Below are positions 1-6,322 of a DNA stretch of 12,602 bases, in pieces; position 1 is the first letter of the stretch; each line of letters begins with the position of its first letter. A model generated the notes under the pieces. That model saw only the letters and a list, made by a program, of their open reading frames with translations, did not search any database and was not told the origin of the DNA. Source of the stretch: an uncultured Planctomycetaceae bacterium (GTDB taxonomy: Bacteria; Planctomycetota; Planctomycetia; Pirellulales; Pirellulaceae); NCBI GenBank assembly GCA_937967755.1, contig CALBTA010000271.1:1-12602 (forward strand), given 5' to 3'. Position numbers and translations under genes: made by a program.

Positions 1-1030
1 TGTCCTCGGCGTTGATGCGGCATTCAATCACGTGCCCCTTGGCCTTGATCGCCGCTTGTGAAAACGGCAGCGGCTCGCCGGCGGCGATGCTGATCTGCTG
101 TTTGATCAGATCGATACCGGTGATCATCTCCGTCACCGGGTGCTCGACCTGGATGCGGGCGTTGACTTCGATGAAGTAAAAGTTGTTGTCCTTATCGACG
201 ATGAACTCGACCGTGCCGGCGTTGGTGTAGTCGGCCTTCTTGATCATCCGCACGGCCGCTTTGCAAATCGCCTTGCGGACCTTGTCGGGAACCGAAGGGC
301 TGGGGCTTTCCTCAATCAGTTTCTGATGCCGCCGCTGGGTGGAACAATCACGTTCCCACAAGTGTACCGCGTTGCCGTGATGATCGGCCAACACTTGCAC
401 TTCAACATGCCGGGGATGCTCAACGTATTTCTCCAGGTAGACCGCGCCGTTGCCAAAGGCCGCTTCGGCTTCGGTCTTGGCTTGTTGCAGGGCGGTCTTC
501 AAAACAAGATCGTTTCCGGCCACCCGCATGCCCTTGCCGCCGCCGCCGGCGGTTGCCTTGATCAGCACGGGGAAACCGATCTCGTGCGCCAGCTTCAAGG
601 CTTCGTCCTCGTCTTCCACCAGCCCGTCGCTGCCCGGCACAACGGGAACTTTCGCTTCGCGGGCCATTTCGCGTGCGCGGTTCTTATCGCCCAGGGCTTC
701 CATCGCTTGCGGGGTGGGGCCGATGAAATCGATTTTGCAGTCGCGGCAGACTTCGTTGAAATGGGCGTTCTCAGCGAGAAAACCGTAGCCGGGGTGGATC
801 GCCTCGACGTTTCCCACTTCGGCGGCGCTGATCACACGGTCGATCCGCAGGTAGCTTTCGGAACTCTTGGGCGGGCCGACGCAAAACGCTTCATCGGCCA
901 GCCGCACGTAGCTGGCCCCGCGATCCGCCTCGCTGAAGATGGCAACCGTTTCAATGCCCATCTCGCGGCAAGCGCGAATCACCCGCAGGGCAACCTCACC
1001 GCGATTGGCTATTAGGATTCTCTTGTACAT
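1..1030 (-). CDS. accC: Biotin carboxylase subunit of acetyl-CoA carboxylase (3' end outside window)
   Basis: This is the ATP-dependent carboxylase that puts CO2 from bicarbonate onto the biotin of AccB, the first half-reaction of acetyl-CoA carboxylase in cytoplasmic fatty-acid synthesis. The minus-strand reading frame starts [20 protein letters not shown], a classic biotin carboxylase N-terminus, at the ATG at 1028-1030. It runs open to the window edge, giving 343 codons of about 450. Visible landmarks fall at the same numbers as in the E. coli enzyme: the ATP-grasp lysine K158 followed by a GGGGKGMR glycine loop, then E288, N290, R292 and E296 in [16 protein letters not shown], and the catalytic R338 in RINAED just before the edge. 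It lies 142 bp downstream of accB and is very probably co-transcribed with it. There is no convincing Shine-Dalgarno sequence. Family assignment is secure; only the C-terminal lid and tail are unseen. Confidence 0.97.
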   Translation of the reverse strand, partial: MYKRILIANRGEVALRVIRACREMGIETVAIFSEADRGASYVRLADEAFCVGPPKSSESYLRIDRVISAAEVGNVEAIHPGYGFLAENAHFNEVCRDCKIDFIGPTPQAMEALGDKNRAREMAREAKVPVVPGSDGLVEDEDEALKLAHEIGFPVLIKATAGGGGKGMRVAGNDLVLKTALQQAKTEAEAAFGNGAVYLEKYVEHPRHVEVQVLADHHGNAVHLWERDCSTQRRHQKLIEESPSPSVPDKVRKAICKAAVRMIKKADYTNAGTVEFIVDKDNNFYFIEVNARIQVEHPVTEMITGIDLIKQQISIAAGEPLPFSQAAIKAKGHVIECRINAED

Positions 1031-1081
1031 TCTCGATAGTCGTATTCAACGCGAGCGGCCAACTGATGATGACGTGGGTGA

Positions 1082-1151
1082 AGGGAGGAGCGAGGAGGGA
1101 GGAGGGATATTGGAAACGGATCAGACCTAACTTCTCTCCTCGCTCTTCTCT
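1082..1151 (-). repeat. Purine/pyrimidine inverted repeat between accB and accC
   Basis: The accB-accC gap is strand-biased. On the plus strand, 1082-1102 is almost pure purine and 1131-1172 is almost pure pyrimidine. GAGCGAGGAG at 1088-1097 is perfectly complementary to CTCCTCGCTC at 1136-1145. On the plus strand, wobble pairs extend the stem to about 21 positions (1082-1102 with 1131-1151); in the minus-strand transcript those wobbles become A/C mismatches, so the solid core there is 10 bp. In the transcript a GA-rich arm follows the accB stop and a CT-rich arm precedes accC. It could tune accC relative to accB, stabilise the processed mRNA, or be only a dispersed low-complexity element. 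The inverted repeat is seen; the function is inference. Confidence 0.6.
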
Positions 1152-1172
1152 CCTCTCTCCTCTCTCTTCTCC

Positions 1173-1643
1173 TTACCCGTTCGGGTCGATCTTGAACAGC
1201 TTCTTCCCGACGTCAACCGATGCTTCATTGTCCACCATGACCGCGACGACCGTTCCGCTGCACTCGGCGGCGATCTCGTTGAAGACCTTCATCGCCTCGA
1301 CGATGCAGACGGTCGTATCGGCGTTGACCCGGTCGCCGACTTTCACAAACGGCGGCGCGTCGGGGTTCGCCTTGCTATAGAACGTGCCGACCATCGGGCT
1401 CTCGATGAACGTGAAGTTGCCATCGTCTTCCCCACCGGCCGACGCCGCCGGAGCAGCGGCAGCCGGCTGCGGTGCGACCGCGGCGGGCGCGGGCATCGGG
1501 GCGGCGGGAACGGGGCCGCCGCGCTTCAGTTGGATTTGCTGCTCTCCCTGCCGCAGGTCGACTTCGTGCAGGCTGTGCTCCTCCATCAACCCGACAAGCT
1601 CTTTGAGACGTTCGATATTAAAAACGTCGCCCGAATCAGACAT
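1173..1643 (-). CDS. accB: Biotin carboxyl carrier protein of acetyl-CoA carboxylase
   Basis: This small carrier holds the covalent biotin that shuttles carboxyl groups from biotin carboxylase (AccC) to the carboxyltransferase (AccA/AccD). It has 156 residues, the same length as E. coli AccB. The N-terminal 40 residues (IERLKELVGLMEEHSLHEVDL) are the usual helical oligomerisation region. Residues 44-70 form an Ala/Pro-rich flexible linker. Residues 77-154 form the biotinyl/lipoyl barrel, with ESPMVGTFY near residue 81 and the biotinylation motif EAMKV at 116-120, where K119 is the attachment lysine. The FNEI continuation after the lysine is typical of the family. The start at 1641-1643 is supported by GGAGG six bases upstream. 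It lies between the M24 peptidase gene (53 bp away) and accC, an order also known from other bacteria. Confidence 0.97.
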   Translation of the reverse strand: MSDSGDVFNIERLKELVGLMEEHSLHEVDLRQGEQQIQLKRGGPVPAAPMPAPAAVAPQPAAAAPAASAGGEDDGNFTFIESPMVGTFYSKANPDAPPFVKVGDRVNADTTVCIVEAMKVFNEIAAECSGTVVAVMVDNEASVDVGKKLFKIDPNG

Positions 1644-1649
1644 TCATCG

Positions 1650-1654
1650 CCTCC
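1650..1654 (-). promoter_or_regulatory. Shine-Dalgarno site of accB
   Basis: The minus strand reads GGAGG at 1654-1650, six bases before the accB ATG at 1643. It fixes the start codon. It is one of only two clear ribosome-binding sites in the window, which fits AccB being needed in excess over AccC. Confidence 0.75.
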
Positions 1655-1696
1655 GGTATCTATTCTCTCGGTAAAAATATTGGCAGCGGGAATGGG

Positions 1697-2791
1697 TCAT
1701 CCGCCGACAACACATTCGTCCAGTTCCTTGGTCACACTAGATAGTATGGTCGCGCCGGTTCGTGTTACCAAGACGTCATCTTCCAATCGGACGCCGCCCC
1801 AGCCGGGGATATAGACGCCGGGTTCCACCGTCACCACCATGCCGGCCTTTAACTCGGCATCCTCCTTGGGTCCCATCCGCGGCGATTCGTGAATCTGCAA
1901 GCCGATTCCGTGGCCCAATCCGTGACCAAACTGCTTGCCAAAGCCCGACTTGGTAATATGGCCACGGGCGGCGGCATCGACCACGTTCATCTTCACGCCG
2001 TGGCGAATTTTGGCGATCGCCTTCTCCTGAGCGGCCTTCACGACAGCGTGTACCTTACGCAATTTGGCGGAAATCTTACCGGTCACCAAAACCCGGGTCA
2101 AGTCGCTCGCGTAGCCATCGAAGCGGGCACCCCAATCAATCAGCACGAAATCATCCTCGCCGATCTTCGGCCTTCCGGGCCGGGCGTGGGGCAAGGCGGC
2201 CCGCGGTCCGACGGCGATGATCGGCGGGAAGCTGGTGCATTCACCGCCGAACAATCGGATCTCACTTTCCATCTGATCGGCGACTTGCTTCTCGGTCAAG
2301 TCCGGGCGCAGCGACGCGCGGATGACGTCGAACGCCCTTTCGGCGCATTGCACAGCGTCGCGGATGGTTTGAATCTCGTCCTTGTCCTTGATCATCCGCA
2401 ATTGCTCGACCAGCTCCGTCGTCGGAACTAGCTCGGTTTTTGGCAGTTGCTTTTCCATCGCCCCCACCACCGCGTGCGTCACGACGTGCGACTCGAACGC
2501 CATGCTGCCCAGTTTCATGCGCTTGGCGACCTTGCCGAGGTGCTCCAGAATCTTCACATCCGGCCCGCGGACTTCGAACTTCAAGTCGGGGCATTCCTCT
2601 TCGAGCTGCGTGGTGTAACGCTTGTCGCTGAGGATTAGCTCATCGTCCTTGGTCAACAGCAGAAAGCTGCTATCCCCGGTAAAGCCCGTCAGGTAAGTGA
2701 CGTTGTGGACTTCCGTAACGAGAAGTGCCTGGGCATCCGTCTTCTTCAGTAGGTTGCGCAGCTTGCTGCGGCGAAGTTCGTGTCGTGACAT
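1697..2791 (-). CDS. M24 family metallopeptidase, Xaa-Pro aminopeptidase type
   Basis: A cytoplasmic dinuclear-metal peptidase of the creatinase/aminopeptidase P fold, expected to release N-terminal residues ahead of proline or to cleave Xaa-Pro dipeptides. Residues 1-130 are the creatinase N-terminal domain (VTYLTGFTGDSSFLLL near 31). Residues from about 140 form the pita-bread catalytic domain. The five metal ligands are visible: D219 and D230 in LIDWGARFDGYASDLTR, H294 in HGLGHGIG, E323 in TVEPG and E337 in RLEDD. H290 and H301 fit the other conserved active-site histidines. At 364 residues it matches the short form often found next to accBC (the B. subtilis yqhT type) rather than the longer E. 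coli PepP. The ATG at 2791 has no Shine-Dalgarno sequence. It is the first gene of a likely operon with accB and accC. Whether the preference is aminopeptidase P or prolidase cannot be read from sequence. Confidence 0.93.
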   Translation of the reverse strand: MSRHELRRSKLRNLLKKTDAQALLVTEVHNVTYLTGFTGDSSFLLLTKDDELILSDKRYTTQLEEECPDLKFEVRGPDVKILEHLGKVAKRMKLGSMAFESHVVTHAVVGAMEKQLPKTELVPTTELVEQLRMIKDKDEIQTIRDAVQCAERAFDVIRASLRPDLTEKQVADQMESEIRLFGGECTSFPPIIAVGPRAALPHARPGRPKIGEDDFVLIDWGARFDGYASDLTRVLVTGKISAKLRKVHAVVKAAQEKAIAKIRHGVKMNVVDAAARGHITKSGFGKQFGHGLGHGIGLQIHESPRMGPKEDAELKAGMVVTVEPGVYIPGWGGVRLEDDVLVTRTGATILSSVTKELDECVVGG

Positions 2792-2810
2792 GTTGCTGGG
2801 TCGGGATTCT

Positions 2811-2831
2811 CCCTCTCCCGCTGGGAGAGGG
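2811..2831. repeat. Perfect hairpin, 9-bp stem with GCT loop
   Basis: CCCTCTCCC at 2811-2819 pairs exactly with GGGAGAGGG at 2823-2831 around a three-base loop, followed by CTGGGGTGAGGG. It lies 20-40 bases upstream of the M24 peptidase start, so if transcribed it sits in that gene's 5' leader. The wording resembles a hairpin I recall as dispersed in many bacterial genomes; that is memory, not a search. Confidence 0.75.
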
Positions 2832-2896
2832 CTGGGGTGAGGGCTGTCAGATTTCAGTGATCGGCGCGAATGAAGTTGATAATCGCTTCACTTGGT

Positions 2897-2912
2897 ATCG
2901 CGCTTTCGCGAT
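2897..2912. repeat. Short perfect inverted repeat, 6-bp stem
   Basis: ATCGCG at 2897-2902 pairs with CGCGAT at 2907-2912 around CTTT. It is one of several hairpins clustered in this gap. Alone it is weak evidence of function. Confidence 0.45.
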
Positions 2913-2938
2913 GCTTGCGACATCTACACGCCGCGAGA

Positions 2939-2981
2939 CCGCGGAGCGGCCAGAATGTCATTCCCACGCAGAGCGTGGGAA
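2939..2981. repeat. Double-hairpin dispersed repeat element
   Basis: Two stem-loops stand side by side. The small one is CCGC-GGA-GCGG at 2939-2949. The large one is TTCCCACGC at 2961-2969, loop AGA, and GCGTGGGAA at 2973-2981, a perfect 9-bp stem. Both loops are purine triplets. A run of five T follows at 2990-2994 on the plus strand, but no plus-strand gene ends here, so a terminator role is unlikely in that direction. On the minus strand the element lies about 50 bases downstream of the symporter stop and may protect that mRNA's 3' end. I recall near-identical elements as common intergenic repeats in planctomycetes and some proteobacteria; this was not checked. Confidence 0.7.
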
Positions 2982-3029
2982 CGAGTGACTTTTTCCTAAA
3001 CACATTCTCTCTCCTTTAACCGTATTCGC

Positions 3030-5186
3030 TCACGCCCCAATATTCGCCACCCAAACGGCGACGCCGATGACCGCAAAACAAACCAGCAGGCAAACAACAA
3101 ACCCGATGATATCGGTCGCCGAAGGGCGCTGCATTTCCCAGCTGGTTCCGGGCAGCAGCTTCTTCTTCTCCAACGCTTCAGGGTCGTTGAGCGCCGCCTT
3201 CAGCTTGGCCTCGTCCTTCTTGGGATCAGGATCGACCGGCGTTTTCATCTTCGCGTAGTAGCGATCCAAAGTTTCCTGGCTGTTCCGCCGGGTGAAGAGG
3301 CTGACCACGATCATAATCAAAAACGGCGTGATAATTTTGGGCGGCAATTCCATCGTCGCCAGCGTCGAATCTTTCATTCCCTGCAAATCGACACCCACCA
3401 CCTTGTACAGCAGAAAATCTAATTTGAAATTGCCGTGCCCCATCAGCCGAGTGCCCGCGGGCAGTTCTTCCGGGTAAGCCAACACGACTTGCGTGGTGTG
3501 TTCATCAAGCTGAACCGGGTCGCCGACGGGGCGTAGTTCAACGTCGACCGCTTCGCCTTGTTCGTTGACGGGCTTCACGCCGCCGGGCCAGAAGATTCCA
3601 CTGCCGCCGGTCGTGGTGACGGTTTCAAACGCTTCGCCCAAGGCCAACGACTCGGGCCGGGGGCCTTGCTGGGACTGTTCCCACAATTCGATTCGCGCTT
3701 CCCACCGGGCAACATCGGCCGGCGCGGCGGGCCGCGTGACGACGGTTCGCTTGATCTGATTCGTATTCAGGAAGTACTCGTTCGTTCGCAAGCCGGGTAT
3801 CACCGCGGGCGCAATGGCTGGAATCAGGAAGAACGCGAACAGGCAAAAACCAACGGTCGCCCACGCCCCGGCCGTGGTCCCCCGACGCCAGGACAGGCCG
3901 ATCCAAAACGGCGCGGCAAACAAGACGCCGAACACCCAGGTCAGTTGCAATTGGGCGAACACATCCATAATCGACAACGAAATGATCACCGCCCCGCCGA
4001 CAATCACCACGCTAATCAGCCGAGCGACGCGGACGTATTCTTTCTCCGTGGCGTTGGGGTTAATGTACGCGGCGTAGATGTTTCGCACGAACAGCGCCGA
4101 GCCAACGATCATATACGCATCCACACTGCTCATCAGCGCGGCCAGCAAGCAGGCCAGCATCAGGCCCGTCAACCCCGGGCCAAGCAGTTCGCGCGAGGCC
4201 ACGCCCCAGGTCTTGTCGGGGTCGCCGGCCAACTCGGCGCTGCCGGCGTACAGAGCAACCGCCACCAACGCGGTCAACACCCAGCCGACGGTGCAAAACC
4301 GCTTCAAGAAATTTCCAACCACCAGCCCGACGCGGGCCGTCGTTTCGTTCTTCGCCGAGCCTCCGCCGGTGGCGATGAAGTGCGGCTGCACGACGATGCC
4401 GATCAGATTAATGATCACCACGGCGATGATCCGGTGTAACGGAAAGTCGCTGGTCCCCGTGCCGATCACCGCGAACTGCTCCTTCGGCAACTGCTGATGC
4501 ATGATGCGGAAGCCGTGCCACCACGCTTGGGTATCGGGGTCGCCAAACGTCTCGACCAGCTTGCCCAGCCCGAAGGGAATCAAGATGATCGACAACAGAA
4601 TGATGCAAATCCCTTGCACTAAGTCGGTGAAGTAGGCAGCGTGCAACCCGCCGGCGATGCCGTACAGCAGCACCACCACGCCGATGATCGGCACCAGCAT
4701 GTACTCTATGCCGTATTCATTTCCGCCCAAGGCGAACGTGTCGGCCTGCACCAGCGGCGCAGCGACTTTGCCGATGGCCGAAAACATCATCGACCCGTAC
4801 AGCATGAAAAACGACAGGCCGAACAGACAATACGCCAGGCCCATCGCCTTCGATTCGTACCGCTCGACGAACCAATCGCCGAGGGTCAAATGTCGCATCC
4901 GCCGGTACCACACGCCGGTGATCCAATAAAACGGCGTGACGAACAGCCAGTACATCACGCTCCACATGCCGCTCATGCCCGAGGTGTAGGTCGTCCGCCC
5001 GACGTTGATCGGGTCTTGGGCACCCGTTCCCGCCCCAAACGCGGCGAAGGTTTGCAGCAGCTTGCCGAAGCTGCGGCCCCCCATGAAATAATCTTCCTGC
5101 TTCTTGATCCGCATCGCGCTGACCACGCCGATGACAACCATCACGGCGAAATAGCCCGCCAGCACGATCAAATCGAGCAGGTGCAT
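3030..5186 (-). CDS. Sodium:solute symporter family (SSS/SLC5) transporter
   Basis: An inner-membrane Na+-coupled importer of the LeuT fold; the substrate cannot be told. The 718-residue protein begins MHLLDLIVLAGYFAVMVVIG, a typical first helix, followed by QEDYFMGGRS near 30-39, a family hallmark before the second helix. About thirteen hydrophobic helices follow between residues 5 and 460. LAALMSSVDAYMIVGSALF at 348-366 matches the Na+-site helix, with serines 353 and 354 as the expected ion ligands. A hydrophilic stretch of about 150 residues (467-615) then separates the core from two more helices (about 617-631 and 692-714), making the protein longer than the usual 450-550. The ATG at 5186 has no Shine-Dalgarno sequence but does have a plausible promoter 44-71 bases upstream. 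It is flanked by repeat-rich gaps and appears to be a single-gene unit. Confidence 0.93.
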   Translation of the reverse strand: MHLLDLIVLAGYFAVMVVIGVVSAMRIKKQEDYFMGGRSFGKLLQTFAAFGAGTGAQDPINVGRTTYTSGMSGMWSVMYWLFVTPFYWITGVWYRRMRHLTLGDWFVERYESKAMGLAYCLFGLSFFMLYGSMMFSAIGKVAAPLVQADTFALGGNEYGIEYMLVPIIGVVVLLYGIAGGLHAAYFTDLVQGICIILLSIILIPFGLGKLVETFGDPDTQAWWHGFRIMHQQLPKEQFAVIGTGTSDFPLHRIIAVVIINLIGIVVQPHFIATGGGSAKNETTARVGLVVGNFLKRFCTVGWVLTALVAVALYAGSAELAGDPDKTWGVASRELLGPGLTGLMLACLLAALMSSVDAYMIVGSALFVRNIYAAYINPNATEKEYVRVARLISVVIVGGAVIISLSIMDVFAQLQLTWVFGVLFAAPFWIGLSWRRGTTAGAWATVGFCLFAFFLIPAIAPAVIPGLRTNEYFLNTNQIKRTVVTRPAAPADVARWEARIELWEQSQQGPRPESLALGEAFETVTTTGGSGIFWPGGVKPVNEQGEAVDVELRPVGDPVQLDEHTTQVVLAYPEELPAGTRLMGHGNFKLDFLLYKVVGVDLQGMKDSTLATMELPPKIITPFLIMIVVSLFTRRNSQETLDRYYAKMKTPVDPDPKKDEAKLKAALNDPEALEKKKLLPGTSWEMQRPSATDIIGFVVCLLVCFAVIGVAVWVANIGA

Positions 5187-5229
5187 AGGAAGAAACTGAA
5201 AGAATCAAGGCAAACGTGCGAAACGGCCC

Positions 5230-5257
5230 ATTGTAAAGCCCTCACCGCGCGCCGCAA
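5230..5257 (-). promoter_or_regulatory. Candidate sigma-70-like promoter of the symporter gene
   Basis: On the minus strand TTGCGG (5257-5252) and TACAAT (5235-5230) are 16 bases apart. The -10 matches the consensus at five of six positions and the -35 at three. The predicted start near 5223 would leave a leader of about 37 bases before the ATG at 5186. The call rests on pattern matching alone. Confidence 0.4.
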
Positions 5258-5309
5258 CGGTGCGAAGGAAGCGGAGCGATCAGTGATTTGCCATCCCAGT
5301 TTCTCTCCT

Positions 5310-5358
5310 CGCCCTTCGCCCTTCGCCCTTCGCCCCTCGCCCCTCGCCCCTCGCCCCA
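5310..5358. repeat. Tandem heptamer array, seven copies, with G-quadruplex potential
   Basis: Seven contiguous 7-base units run from 5310 to 5358: CGCCCTT three times, CGCCCCT three times, then CGCCCCA. They end 20 bases before the cnoX start. On the minus strand this gives four GGGG tracts followed by three GGG tracts, all separated by short CGA or CGAA spacers, which is the pattern of a stable G-quadruplex. The plus strand is correspondingly C-rich. The stepwise change from CTT to CCT units suggests growth by slippage from two parental units. It lies upstream of the proposed symporter promoter and over the place where a cnoX -35 region would fall. Confidence 0.9.
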
Positions 5359-5378
5359 ACCCCCACTAAACTACCCCC

Positions 5379-6245
5379 ATGAGCGAAACAACTTCCCCTT
5401 GGATCATCAACACCACCGACGAAACGTTCGCCGAGGACGTGATCGAGCGTTCGCAGACCGTGGCCGTCGTGGTCGATTTTTGGGCCACCTGGTGCCAGCC
5501 TTGCCGGATGCTCGCCCCGGTGCTGGAAAAACTGACCGAGGAATTTGACGGCCAGTTCGTGCTGGTCAAGGCCGACGGCGATCACTGCCCTCAAGCGACG
5601 GCCGAGTTTCAGGTGCAGGCTTACCCGACGGTGTACGGCGTCCGCAACGGGCAGGCGGTTGATTTTTTCGAAGGGGTTTTGCCGGAAGAGCAGTTGCGAC
5701 AGTGGCTCCAGCGTTTGATGCCCAGCGAGGCGGACAACCTTGCCGCCGAGGCGAAGCGGCTGGCCGAGAGTGATCCCGATGCGGCGATCGCAAAGCTGCA
5801 ACAGGCTGTCGAGTTGGAGCCAAATGAGATGGCTTACAAATTGCAGCTCGCCGAAGTTCTGATGGAAGCCGGCCAGCTCGAGCAAGCACAAACCATTGTG
5901 CAAGAGCTTCACGATGCCGGTTACGAAACTTCAGATGTCACACAACTTCTCTCCGCCGTGGCGGTCAAGCTTTCCGGCCAACAATCAGGCGGGGTCGAAG
6001 CCTGCCGTGCGGCGTGCGCGGAAAACCCAGCCGACCTTTCCTTGCAACTAACTTTGGCCGAAGCCCTTACCGCCTCGGGCGAGTATCAAGAGGCGTTGGA
6101 CCTGGCGCTCAATGCCGTTCAAACCGACAAAGCCGCCCACGGCGACCGCGCGCGGGACATCATGGTAGGCATCTTCAACCTACTGCCCGCCGACAGCGAA
6201 TTGACCCACGAGTACCGGCGGAAGCTTTCGTCGGCGTTGTATTAG
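5379..6245 (+). CDS. cnoX: CnoX/YbbN-like thioredoxin-TPR co-chaperone
   Basis: A cytoplasmic thioredoxin-fold protein fused to tetratricopeptide repeats. The E. coli relative (CnoX/YbbN) holds unfolded or oxidised proteins and hands them to chaperones such as GroEL. Residues 8-112 form the thioredoxin domain, with FWATWCQPCRMLAP at 34-47 (redox cysteines C39 and C42) and the cis-proline at YPT (P83). Residues 117 onward hold TPR-like helices, and the tail GDRARDIMVGIFNLLPADSELTHEY...RRKLSSALY closely follows the family's C-terminal domain. The length of 288 matches family members of about 285-300. Unlike E. coli CnoX, which lacks the first active-site cysteine, this copy keeps CxxC and so should be redox-active. 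The ATG at 5379 has no Shine-Dalgarno sequence and sits just after a heptamer array. A generic thioredoxin name would also be acceptable. Confidence 0.93.
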   Translation: MSETTSPWIINTTDETFAEDVIERSQTVAVVVDFWATWCQPCRMLAPVLEKLTEEFDGQFVLVKADGDHCPQATAEFQVQAYPTVYGVRNGQAVDFFEGVLPEEQLRQWLQRLMPSEADNLAAEAKRLAESDPDAAIAKLQQAVELEPNEMAYKLQLAEVLMEAGQLEQAQTIVQELHDAGYETSDVTQLLSAVAVKLSGQQSGGVEACRAACAENPADLSLQLTLAEALTASGEYQEALDLALNAVQTDKAAHGDRARDIMVGIFNLLPADSELTHEYRRKLSSALY

Positions 6246-6284
6246 AACGGTGGTGGAATGCTCATGAAGGAGCGCACGGTCGCC

Positions 6285-6297
6285 GACGAGAGTCGTC
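6285..6297. other. Small stem-loop in the convergent cnoX / propeller-protein gap
   Basis: GACGA at 6285-6289 pairs with TCGTC at 6293-6297 around a three-base loop, 40 bases after the cnoX stop. CCCA-CGCT-TGGG follows at 6299-6310 as a second, weaker stem. There is no T tract, so neither is a classical intrinsic terminator. They are the only structure I see in this 77-bp gap. Confidence 0.3.
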
Positions 6298-6322
6298 TCC
6301 CACGCTTGGGCAATGATCGATG

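Noticed and set aside
140..1015. Long plus-strand open frame of 291 codons opposite accC
   Set aside because: It is the complement of the strongly supported biotin carboxylase frame in GC-rich DNA. It has no recognisable motif or ribosome-binding site.
2961..2994. Intrinsic terminator on the plus strand (9-bp stem, then five T)
   Set aside because: No plus-strand gene ends upstream, and the T run is eight bases away from the stem. Better explained as a dispersed repeat.
3558..4439. Plus-strand open frame of 293 codons opposite the symporter
   Set aside because: Its composition (Arg/Gly/His/Gln-rich, no domains) is that of a shadow frame. The minus-strand membrane protein explains the region.
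5310..5358. CRISPR array
   Set aside because: The units are 7 bases and directly adjacent, with no spacers and no cas genes nearby.
5280..5912. Minus-strand open frame of 210 codons opposite cnoX
   Set aside because: It is the complement of the thioredoxin-TPR gene and partly translates the heptamer array. No independent support.
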